A stretch of DNA of 32,922 nucleotides from an uncultured Eubacteriales bacterium (GTDB lineage Bacteria > Bacillota > Clostridia > Christensenellales > CAG-138), in the NCBI GenBank assembly GCA_902798825.1, contig CADBYI010000017.1, forward strand, positions 11,778 through 44,699, read 5' to 3'. Below, piece after piece: positions 22,081 through 30,262 of this stretch (the stretch's first letter is position 1; each line of letters opens with the position of its first letter). Position numbers and translations under genes: made by a program. The notes beneath the pieces were generated by a model, which worked only from the letters and a program-made list of their open reading frames with translations, ran no database searches and was not told the origin of the DNA.

Positions 22081-22467
22081 ATGAAACGAACGAATAAAGT
22101 CACGTTCCGGTTATCGGACAAGGAGCTTACGCGCTTTAAGAAACAGGTCAAGGAGAGCGGCTTGTTTCAGGAAACGTATCTGCGGTTTCTGATCGAGGGC
22201 TTTTGCCCGAATCAACTGCCACCGCCGGAGTTTTGGAAAGAAATGGGCGGGTTCTTCAAAGCATTGGACACTTTGGACAAGCTGGCAAAGATCGCATATC
22301 ACAGCGAAAACATTCACTACGAAGAAATCCGGGAAATGTATCGGGACATAGATGAGCATCTTCACCGGATCGAGGATGAACTCTATCATCCTGTTCCCAT
22401 CGACCTGCGGAGCATTCCAAAGCGAGAACGTCCGAAACAGAAATACACCAAGCCGAAAGAAGAATGA
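22081..22467 (+). CDS. Ribbon-helix-helix protein, MobC-like
   Basis: The 128-residue protein begins with a ribbon-helix-helix motif (KVTFRLSDKELTRFKKQV, then GLFQETYLRFLIEG), as in MobC relaxosome accessory proteins and related DNA-binding proteins. A helical middle and a basic tail (PKRERPKQKYTKPKEE) follow. MobC proteins help a relaxase open DNA at oriT; no relaxase gene is in the island, so it may depend on one in trans or act as a transcriptional regulator. It has an AAAAGGAG site and precedes the TnpW-like gene. Confidence 0.7.
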   Translation: MKRTNKVTFRLSDKELTRFKKQVKESGLFQETYLRFLIEGFCPNQLPPPEFWKEMGGFFKALDTLDKLAKIAYHSENIHYEEIREMYRDIDEHLHRIEDELYHPVPIDLRSIPKRERPKQKYTKPKEE

Positions 22468-22481
22468 AAGGAGCATAAGCC

Positions 22482-22685
22482 ATGAAAGAAAGGAAAGTCA
22501 AGACGGATGATTGTATTGTATCGCTGCTCCCGTATCTGTACGACAGGATAGAGGAAATCAAAGAGCCCGATTCCTTCTCCATGCGGATCGGGAACACGGA
22601 GTATTTGGTCAACACGCATTTCAATCCGGAGGGAACGCAGACCATGTTTCAGCAAATGAAGCGGATCGTTCTCGGAGACATTTGA
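22482..22685 (+). CDS. TnpW-like small transposon protein
   Basis: The 67-residue protein has the pattern FSMRIGNTEYLVNTHFNPEG then a short helix, like the TnpW family found beside TnpX-type serine recombinases in Clostridia transposons. It lies between the MobC-like and recombinase genes with a GAAAGGAG site. The function of the family is unknown. The call rests on motif style, size and position. Confidence 0.65.
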   Translation: MKERKVKTDDCIVSLLPYLYDRIEEIKEPDSFSMRIGNTEYLVNTHFNPEGTQTMFQQMKRIVLGDI

Positions 22686-22754
22686 CAAAACGACACGGGC
22701 ACGGTATGATGGCTTTGCCCTTACTGTGCCCGGTTGTCAGGAAAGGAGTAATAG

Positions 22755-24428
<1,674 letters not shown>

Positions 24429-24467
24429 GAGAACAACACTGCACGACGGAAACAACGCTGAAACGCA

Positions 24468-24496
24468 AGCGGAGCAGCCATTCTGACTGCTCCGCT
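24468..24496 (+). terminator. Hairpin after the recombinase gene
   Basis: A perfect 10-bp stem AGCGGAGCAG (24468-24477) and CTGCTCCGCT (24487-24496) with a 9-nt loop, 39 nt after the recombinase stop; CCCCACAC follows, so there is no U-tract. It is likely the last island structure before the right inverted-repeat arm. Confidence 0.55.
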
Positions 24497-24513
24497 CCCC
24501 ACACAATAGAAAC

Positions 24514-24544
24514 CTTCCTTATGCGCGTTCCCCTTTCGGGGCCC
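24514..24544 (-). repeat. Right arm of the inverted repeat bracketing the island
   Basis: Read on the minus strand it starts GGGCCCCGA (24536-24544), has a 13-nt centre with AGGGGAACGC, and ends ATAAGGAAG (24514-24522). It matches 12024-12055 in inverted orientation. Within it CCCC-GAAA-GGGG forms a small hairpin downstream of the SH3 gene. Confidence 0.7.
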
Positions 24545-24563
24545 TTGCTGTTGACGAAAAAGA

Positions 24564-25385
24564 TTAGTTTTCCTTTTGGGGCACGTCGCTCTCCGCCTTG
24601 ATGAACTGGGCGGACATATAGCCCTTGACCTCGTCAGTCCCGGCTATCTGGACGTAATAGTAGTCCCCTTCCTGATAGAAGATGTAGACCAGCTTCCCTT
24701 CATAATACTGTCCCAGGGACTTGTTGGTCACGCCTGGGCCCTCCCGCAGGGCCAGATTGCTGGAGGTGATGGTACCCCGCACGGTGCCCTCGGGCTGATC
24801 GCTGCCGGTGGAGGTCTCGCCCAGGGCGGAGAGGAGCTTCACGAACTTCTTGGCGATATAGCCGTACTTCTTCGTCTCGTTCACCAGCACGAAATAGAAG
24901 TCCCCGTCCTCCGTATAGACCGTGAGCTTGGTGCCGCTCTTAAGGCCGGTGGCCACCAAGGTGGTATCCGTGCTGGGCCCCTGGCGCATGTTCACGCCGC
25001 TCTTGGTCAGCTTCCCTTCGGCAGCCCCGGCCAACATCTCCGCCGTGGGCTCCAAAAGGGCCTCCGGATCGTCCGCAAGGGGCACAGTGGGCGCCGGCGT
25101 ATCGGTGGCGGCAGGATCGGGGGTATCCGTTTCCGCTTCGGGGGTCTCGTCCACGACTTCAGGGGGCTCCGTGGCCTCCGGTGTATCCGTGGGGTTGGCC
25201 GTGGGAACAGGGTGGTATTCGGACGGCTCTGGCAGGCCGGTGGCCTCCGCACTCCTGTCGCGGCTGCAGGCGCCGAACCCCTTCGTGGCGATGGCGACGA
25301 TGAGGAGAGCCAGGAGCAAAATACCCACCGCGGCTAAGAAGATATAGCCTTCCCGGGTGATGATCAGCTTTTTGCGCTTAGCCAT
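24564..25385 (-). CDS. Membrane-anchored protein with two SH3-like domains
   Basis: The 273-residue protein has a basic start, one membrane helix (about 15-35), a Pro/Thr/Glu/Asp-rich linker (about 45-112) and two bacterial SH3 (SH3b) domains. The first has GVNMRQGPSTDTTLVATGLK; the second has NLALREGPGVTNKSLGQYYE. SH3b domains outside the membrane usually bind cell-wall peptides. No catalytic domain is present, so it is probably a wall-binding or sensor protein. ATG 25385 has a GAGGG site. It converges on ttcA across the inserted island. Confidence 0.88.
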   Translation of the reverse strand: MAKRKKLIITREGYIFLAAVGILLLALLIVAIATKGFGACSRDRSAEATGLPEPSEYHPVPTANPTDTPEATEPPEVVDETPEAETDTPDPAATDTPAPTVPLADDPEALLEPTAEMLAGAAEGKLTKSGVNMRQGPSTDTTLVATGLKSGTKLTVYTEDGDFYFVLVNETKKYGYIAKKFVKLLSALGETSTGSDQPEGTVRGTITSSNLALREGPGVTNKSLGQYYEGKLVYIFYQEGDYYYVQIAGTDEVKGYMSAQFIKAESDVPQKEN

Positions 25386-25424
25386 ATAAATCCCTCTTTC
25401 TCAATTTCGATAGTAATCAAGCAT

Positions 25425-25453
25425 AGTATACTCCATCTTTTTATATTTTTAAA
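25425..25453 (-). promoter_or_regulatory. Promoter of the SH3 protein gene
   Basis: On the minus strand TTTAAA (25448-25453), 17 nt, TATACT (25425-25430), about 39 nt before ATG 25385. Confidence 0.5.
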
Positions 25454-25507
25454 GCCCCAAAACGGTCAAACTTTATTATTTATTTGTCAAGCCCGTTATA
25501 ATTTTCC

Positions 25508-25569
25508 ATCGAATTCGATCGGTTAGCAAGTGCTAATCTATTGGCAAGACATTTTTCTTGTGATAAAAT
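25508..25569 (+). promoter_or_regulatory. Hydrogenase operon promoter with two adjacent palindromes
   Basis: TTGGCA (25541-25546), 17 nt, TAAAAT (25564-25569). Immediately upstream lie two palindromes: ATCGAATTCGAT (25508-25519, perfect) and TTAGCA-AG-TGCTAA (25523-25536), the latter ending 4 nt before the -35. A weaker second promoter (TTATTA, 18 nt, TATAAT at 25497-25502) would place the palindromes near its start site. The sites do not look like the usual Rex operator. Confidence 0.65.
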
Positions 25570-25655
25570 ACGTTCGTAGCAATGCGCCTTTGCAAAAAGG
25601 CTGTTGTTTTATGTCATTCGAAAGGTCCGAAACAACTAAATCAAGGAGGATGTGT

Positions 25656-26156
25656 ATGACTAGTACGAAGACCACGATCCCATTCACTGGCACGGCCGAG
25701 CAGAAAGCGGAGCTGGAAAAGGTCATTGCGGATCACAAGGGGAAGCCCGGCGCTCTGATGCCTGTGATGCAGAAGGCGCAGGATATCTATGGGTATCTGC
25801 CCATAGAGGTGCAGACGATGATCGCCGAGGGACTCGGTTGCTCTTTGGAGCAGGTCTACGGCGTTTCCACCTTCTACGCCTGGTTCAGCCTGGAGCCCAA
25901 GGGGAAGCACCTGATCCGTGTTTGCCTCGGTACGGCGTGCTACGTGAAGGGTTCCCAGAACATTCTGGATGAGCTGGTGAACATCCTGGGCATCTCCGCG
26001 GGCCATACCACGCCTGACGGTATGTTCACTTTGGAAGCCGCCCGCTGCCTGGGCTGCTGCGGTCTTGCGCCGGTCATGATGATCGACGATCAGGTGTACG
26101 GCCGGTTGGCCACCTCCGACGTGAAGGGCATCATCGAAAAGGTCCGCGCCGAGTAA
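25656..26156 (+). CDS. hydC: NuoE-like subunit of NAD-linked [FeFe] hydrogenase (HydC)
   Basis: The 166-residue protein is the complex-I 24-kDa (NuoE/HymA) type subunit with a thioredoxin-like fold and one [2Fe-2S] cluster. Ligands are Cys90 and Cys95 in VCLGTACYVKG and Cys131 and Cys135 in ARCLGCCGLAPVM. GYLPIEVQTMIAEGLGCSLE and YGVSTFYAWFSLEPKGKH are conserved family segments. It should pass electrons within HydABC. ATG 25656 has AGGAGG at good spacing; ATG 25650 is too close to that site. It is the first gene of the long hydrogenase operon and is separated from HydB and HydA by six sensory or accessory genes. Confidence 0.9.
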   Translation: MTSTKTTIPFTGTAEQKAELEKVIADHKGKPGALMPVMQKAQDIYGYLPIEVQTMIAEGLGCSLEQVYGVSTFYAWFSLEPKGKHLIRVCLGTACYVKGSQNILDELVNILGISAGHTTPDGMFTLEAARCLGCCGLAPVMMIDDQVYGRLATSDVKGIIEKVRAE

Positions 26157-26163
26157 CCTACCT

Positions 26164-26502
26164 ATGAAATTAGAAGAAGTCGCCCGCTTGGTCGAGGCAA
26201 AGGTATATACGGGAGAGGAGTTGCTGGATGCGGATATCGATTCCGCCTTCGCCAGCGATATGATGAGCGACGTTCTTGCCTACGCGCAGGATCAGGCGCT
26301 GCTCCTCACGGGGCTCAACAACCCCCAGGCCGTGCGCACCGCGCTGATGCTGGACATGAGCTGCATCCTCTTCGTCCGGGGCAAGGAGCCCGCGGAGGAA
26401 GTGGTTTCCCTCGCGAAGTTGAGCCATATCGCCGTTCTGGCGACCGCTCTTACCATGTATGAAGCGAGCGGGAGGCTTTACGAAGCTGGACTGCACAGGT
26501 GA
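26164..26502 (+). CDS. DRTGG-domain protein of the hydrogenase operon, first
   Basis: The 112-residue protein (KLEEVARLVEAKVYTGEELL, then DIDSAFASDMMSDVLAYAQ, then LLTGLNNPQAVRTALMLDMSCILFVRGKEP) matches small DRTGG-domain proteins that often accompany NAD-linked [FeFe] hydrogenases. It is soluble and without cysteine clusters. The domain is thought to be regulatory or ligand-binding; the ligand is unknown. It starts 7 nt after hydC. Confidence 0.75.
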   Translation: MKLEEVARLVEAKVYTGEELLDADIDSAFASDMMSDVLAYAQDQALLLTGLNNPQAVRTALMLDMSCILFVRGKEPAEEVVSLAKLSHIAVLATALTMYEASGRLYEAGLHR

Positions 26503-26506
26503 TCCC

Positions 26507-26935
26507 ATGAGCGCTGAACCATTACACGTGCATTATACCGTTGACGGTGGAAACTTCACCTCTGCCGGTGAAGCGTCCGTCAAGGTGAAGCGCCTTCTGC
26601 GACAGTTGGGCTGTTCCCCGGAAACGATCCGAAGGGTCTCCATCGCCATGTACGAGGGGGAGATCAACATGGTCATCCACGCCAACGGCGGTGACGCCGA
26701 CATCTACGTGGACGACGCCAACATCCGGATCGTGCTCAAGGACACAGGTCCGGGCATCAAGGACGTGGAACAGGCCATGCAGGAAGGATACTCCACCGCG
26801 CCGGACAACGTGCGTGCCCTGGGCTTCGGCGCAGGCATGGGCCTGCCCAACATGAAGCGATACTCCGACGTCTTCCGCGTGGATTCCGTGGTGGGCCAGG
26901 GAACGACCATAGAGCTGGGATTTGAGAACAGGTAA
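26507..26935 (+). CDS. SpoIIAB/RsbW-like GHKL ATPase
   Basis: The 142-residue protein is a lone GHKL ATPase domain: N-box YEGEINMVIHANGG, G1 box DTGPGI and G2 region GFGAGMGLPNMKRYSD. These resemble the anti-sigma factor kinases SpoIIAB and RsbW. Within the hydrogenase operon it is likely a signalling partner of the HydS-type protein downstream. ATG 26507 follows the previous stop by 4 nt with a weak GGTGAT site, so it may be translationally coupled. Confidence 0.8.
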   Translation: MSAEPLHVHYTVDGGNFTSAGEASVKVKRLLRQLGCSPETIRRVSIAMYEGEINMVIHANGGDADIYVDDANIRIVLKDTGPGIKDVEQAMQEGYSTAPDNVRALGFGAGMGLPNMKRYSDVFRVDSVVGQGTTIELGFENR

Positions 26936-26957
26936 CATCGATACGAAAGAGGAAAGC

Positions 26958-28247
26958 ATGGAATACAGGCACTCCGTTTCATTGGATCAGGATAAATGCA
27001 AGGGCTGCACCCATTGCCTGCGGCGCTGCCCTACGGAAGCTATCCGCATCCGTGACGGTCATGCCGTGATCAATGCTATCCAGTGTATCGACTGCGGCGA
27101 GTGCATCCGGGTCTGCCCCTACAAGGCCAAGCGGGCCATCTGCGACAGCCTGGAGGATCTGGACCGCTCCAAGTATCTGATCGCCCTGCCGGCGCCGTCC
27201 CTCTTCGGCCAGTTCATCAACGTGACCGACGTGGACTACGTGCTCCAGGGCCTGCTGGACATGGGCTTTGACGACGTGTTCGAGGTGTCCCGCTGTGCGG
27301 AGATCATCACCGAATACACCCGTCGCTACATGAAGCGTCAGGACGTGCCCCGCCCGGCCATCAGCTCTGCCTGCCCGGTGGTGGTGCGCCTTATCACCAT
27401 CCGCTTCCCGTCCCTTATCGACCATATCGTGCCCCTGATGCCGCCCATCGAGCTCGCCGGCCGCATGGCCAAGGAGGAGGCGCTGAAGAAGCATCCGGAG
27501 CTGAAGATGGAGGATATCCGAACGGTCTTCATCAGTCCCTGCCCGGCCAAGTTCAGCTGGGTCAAGAACGGGGACAAGGCGGACGAAGCCCCCTGCGTGG
27601 ACTACGTGGTGGCCATCAGCGAGGTGTATTTCAAGCTCCTCAACGCGCTCAAGCTCCAAGGTACCCCGAAGATCGCCAGCGAGAGCGGCATGATCGGTCT
27701 CGGCTGGGCTTCCTCCGGCGGCGAGGGCTCCGCGTTGATGAACGACAGATACCTGGCTGCGGACGGCATCGAAAACGTGATCCGGGTGCTGGACAGCATC
27801 GAGATGGGCAGCTTCCCAAGCGTGGAATTTGCGGAGCTGGACGCCTGCAACGGCGGCTGCGTTGGCGGCGTGCTGACGGTGGAGAATCCCTACATCGCCC
27901 AGGTGCGGCTGCAGACGCTGCGCCGGTATATGCCGGTGAGTCTCAACCATGTGCCTCGGCAGACCGGGAATGTGGACGTGCCGGAGGATATTCTGACCGT
28001 GAAGCCGGCCTCCTTCCATAATGTCTCCGCCCTGAACGCCAGTCGGTTCGAGTCCATCCGCATGATGGCGGACATCGAGAACATCCATGAAAACCTGCCG
28101 GCCTTGGACTGCGGCTCCTGCGGCGCGCCGAACTGCCGTGCCTTTGCGGAGGACGTGGTGAAGGGCGAAGCGAAGATCGACGAGTGCATCGTCCATATGC
28201 GGGAACAGCTGAAGAACCTGATGAGCGAAATGGAGAAGAAGGCATGA
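26958..28247 (+). CDS. hydS: HydS-type sensory [FeFe]-hydrogenase-like protein
   Basis: The 429-residue protein has two [4Fe-4S] motifs (Cys14/17/20/24 and Cys43/46/49/53), an H-cluster domain and a C-terminal cluster motif DCGSCGAPNC (Cys385, 388, 393) plus Cys410. The H-cluster loops are altered. L1 is SSACP (Ala138, Cys139), where catalytic enzymes have TSCCP; L2 is SPCPAK (Cys195), where they have MPCxxK; L3 is ELDACNGGCVGG (Cys297, Cys301). All four cluster-ligand cysteines remain, but the proton-relay cysteine is alanine, as described for Thermotoga maritima HydS. I infer an H2 or redox sensor. It starts 22 nt after the GHKL gene with a GAGGAAAG site. Confidence 0.88.
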   Translation: MEYRHSVSLDQDKCKGCTHCLRRCPTEAIRIRDGHAVINAIQCIDCGECIRVCPYKAKRAICDSLEDLDRSKYLIALPAPSLFGQFINVTDVDYVLQGLLDMGFDDVFEVSRCAEIITEYTRRYMKRQDVPRPAISSACPVVVRLITIRFPSLIDHIVPLMPPIELAGRMAKEEALKKHPELKMEDIRTVFISPCPAKFSWVKNGDKADEAPCVDYVVAISEVYFKLLNALKLQGTPKIASESGMIGLGWASSGGEGSALMNDRYLAADGIENVIRVLDSIEMGSFPSVEFAELDACNGGCVGGVLTVENPYIAQVRLQTLRRYMPVSLNHVPRQTGNVDVPEDILTVKPASFHNVSALNASRFESIRMMADIENIHENLPALDCGSCGAPNCRAFAEDVVKGEAKIDECIVHMREQLKNLMSEMEKKA

Positions 28248-28570
28248 CCGTATTTGAGATCAGAGACGCGCTGGGACTCGTTCCCGTACATGAAGCCGAG
28301 GATCGGCCGGTCACCGGCGGCTATGCCGGCGATCTGCTGAGCTGGGTCATGGGGAACGCCCAAAGCGGCGACTGTTGGATCACCATCATGTCCAATCGGA
28401 ACGTGCCGGCGGTCTGCACCCTGACGGATGTGGCCATGGTCATCTTCGCCGAGGACGTGACCCCCGACGAGGCGGCTTTGGACGCGGCGGTGAAGAACGA
28501 TCTCAACTTCTATCGGTCCCCGCTGTCGGTGTTCGAACTCTGTGCAAAGGTGGCGTCCCTGCTCTCATGA
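28244..28570 (+). CDS. Second DRTGG-like small protein of the hydrogenase operon
   Basis: The 108-residue protein (VFEIRDALGLVPVHEAEDRP, then VTGGYAGDLLSWVMGNAQSGD, then CWITIMSNRNVPAVCTLTDV) has the small alpha/beta outline of DRTGG-type proteins found next to HydS. ATG 28244 overlaps the hydS stop (ATGA) and its own stop overlaps the PHP start, so stoichiometric production with both is likely. The ligand is unknown. Confidence 0.72.
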   Translation: MTVFEIRDALGLVPVHEAEDRPVTGGYAGDLLSWVMGNAQSGDCWITIMSNRNVPAVCTLTDVAMVIFAEDVTPDEAALDAAVKNDLNFYRSPLSVFELCAKVASLLS

Positions 28571-29286
28571 ACGCCTTTGCCGTAGATCTGCACATCCATT
28601 CCTGCCTGTCTCCCTGTGGGGAGGAGGATATGACGCCCTGCAACATCGCGGGGATGGGGTATCTCAATGGGCTCAGGATCATGGCGCTGACGGATCACAA
28701 TACGGCGAAGAACTGTCCCGCCTTCTTTGCCGCCTGTCGGGAATATGGCATCGTGCCCGTGCCGGGCATGGAGCTGACCACGGCGGAGGATGTCCACATG
28801 GTTTGCCTGTTTCCTGACCTCGACAGGGCTCTTGCCTTTGACAAGGCTGTGGAGGAGCGGCGGATGAAGGTCAAGAACAAGCCCGCCATCTTCGGCGAAC
28901 AGGTGATCATGGGGGAGAAGGACGTGCCCATCGGGGAAGATCCCTGGTTTTTGCCTGCGGCCACCTCCCTTTCCCTTGAGGAAGGGGCGAAGCTGGTCCG
29001 ATCCATGGGCGGTGTGTGCTATCCGGCCCATATTGACCGGGAGGCCAACGGGCTTCTCGCCATGCTCGGCGCCTTTCCGGAAAAGCCCGTGTTCACGTTG
29101 GCCGAGGTCCATGACGAGGAAAAGCGGGACTTGGCTGAAGGTCGAAAGATCCTGGTCTCCTCGGACGCTCATAGGCTCTGGGAGATCAGCGACGGCAGCT
29201 TCTGTCTGCATCTGGACGTAGGTTTGGAGGCGGGGGAGGAGGCCGTTCGCAGCGCCCTCTTTGCTATGTTGGAGAAGAGATCATGA
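28567..29286 (+). CDS. PHP-domain phosphoesterase
   Basis: The 239-residue protein has the four PHP metal-binding motifs: DLHIHSCLSPCG (His9, His11), ALTDHN, GMELTT and YPAHID, with SSDAHR near the C-terminus. The family hydrolyses phosphate esters such as nucleotides or nucleoside bisphosphates. In this operon it may make or remove a signal connected with HydS. ATG 28567 overlaps the previous stop by 4 nt; the frame upstream lies in the preceding gene. Confidence 0.85.
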   Translation: MNAFAVDLHIHSCLSPCGEEDMTPCNIAGMGYLNGLRIMALTDHNTAKNCPAFFAACREYGIVPVPGMELTTAEDVHMVCLFPDLDRALAFDKAVEERRMKVKNKPAIFGEQVIMGEKDVPIGEDPWFLPAATSLSLEEGAKLVRSMGGVCYPAHIDREANGLLAMLGAFPEKPVFTLAEVHDEEKRDLAEGRKILVSSDAHRLWEISDGSFCLHLDVGLEAGEEAVRSALFAMLEKRS

Positions 29287-29834
29287 AGGAACTGTCCCTG
29301 AACATCCTGGATATCGTGCAGAACTCCGTGTCCGCCGAAGCGAGCCTCATCAAAGTCCTGCTGACGGAAACGGACGAGACGCTGCGCATCACCATCGAGG
29401 ACGACGGCCGGGGCATGACGCCTGATTTTCTCCAAACGGTGGTGGACCCCTTTTCCACCACCCGCAAGACCAGGAAGGTGGGCATGGGGATTCCCCTGTT
29501 CAAACTGGCGGCGGAGCAGACCGGCGGTGAGCTGACCATCACCTCCAAAACGAGGGAGATGAGCCCGGAGGATCACGGAACGGTCATTTCAGCGTTCTTC
29601 TATAAGAATCACATGGATTTCACGCCTCTGGGGGACGTGGTATCCACCCTGATCAGTCTCATCCAGGGCTGCCCGGATGTGGATTTCCTCTTTGAGCATG
29701 AGCTGCCCGACGGGAAAACGGTGCATCTGGACACACGGGAGATGAGGGAAGCCCTGGGGGATGAGATTCCTCTCAACAGCTTCGAGGTCCTGGAATGGGC
29801 CAGAGAAAGCTTGCTTGAACAATACGGTTTATAG
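29283..29834 (+). CDS. Second GHKL ATPase of the hydrogenase operon
   Basis: The 183-residue protein carries an N-box (LNILDIVQNSVSAEAS), DDGRGM, a FSTTRKTRKVGMGIPLFK lid/G2 region and a C-terminal extension (about 115-183) without a known domain. It resembles histidine-kinase catalytic domains without the dimerisation/phosphoacceptor part. The start overlaps the PHP stop by 4 nt. A two-ATPase sensory arm with HydS is the likely setting; the target is unknown. Confidence 0.82.
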   Translation: MKELSLNILDIVQNSVSAEASLIKVLLTETDETLRITIEDDGRGMTPDFLQTVVDPFSTTRKTRKVGMGIPLFKLAAEQTGGELTITSKTREMSPEDHGTVISAFFYKNHMDFTPLGDVVSTLISLIQGCPDVDFLFEHELPDGKTVHLDTREMREALGDEIPLNSFEVLEWARESLLEQYGL

Positions 29835-29878
29835 GCGAAAGCTAACACATAACCAAAAACTATGAAAGGAACACAACT

Positions 29879-30244
29879 ATGAAAAGTCTTGAGGAACTTG
29901 CAGCGATTCGGAACAAAATGAAGGACAAGGTCGCTCTCCGCGAGAACAACGGCGACATCCGCATCGTCGTCGGCATGGCCACCTGCGGCATCGCTGCCGG
30001 TGCCCGTCCCGTGCTCAACGCCTTCGTGGAGGAAGTCAGCAAGCAGCACGCTGAGAACGCCACCGTGACTCAGACCGGCTGCATCGGTATGTGCCGTCTC
30101 GAGCCCATCGTGGAGGTCTTCGAGGGCAACAAGGAGCGGGTCACCTATGTAAAGGTCAAGCCCGCCATGGTCCCCCGGATCGTCAAGGAGCATATTCTGG
30201 GCGGACGGCCTATCACGGAATACACCATCGGTGCCGCAGAATAA
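29879..30244 (+). CDS. [2Fe-2S] thioredoxin-like ferredoxin subunit
   Basis: The 121-residue protein matches the (2Fe-2S) ferredoxin-domain proteins encoded just upstream of HydB in Clostridia (GMATCGIAAGARPV, QTGCIGMCRLEPIVEVFEG). Only three cysteines are visible at the cluster positions (Cys36, Cys68, Cys72); my recollection is that this is usual in the group. It may transfer electrons to HydB. It has an AAAGGA site and follows a 44-nt gap, so an internal ribosome entry or new expression level is possible here. Confidence 0.8.
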   Translation: MKSLEELAAIRNKMKDKVALRENNGDIRIVVGMATCGIAAGARPVLNAFVEEVSKQHAENATVTQTGCIGMCRLEPIVEVFEGNKERVTYVKVKPAMVPRIVKEHILGGRPITEYTIGAAE

Positions 30245-30262
30245 TAACGGAGGATATTGAGA

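Noticed and set aside
26979..28196. A 405-codon minus-strand frame opposite hydS
   Set aside because: Shadow of the hydS coding strand; no ribosome site, no domain.
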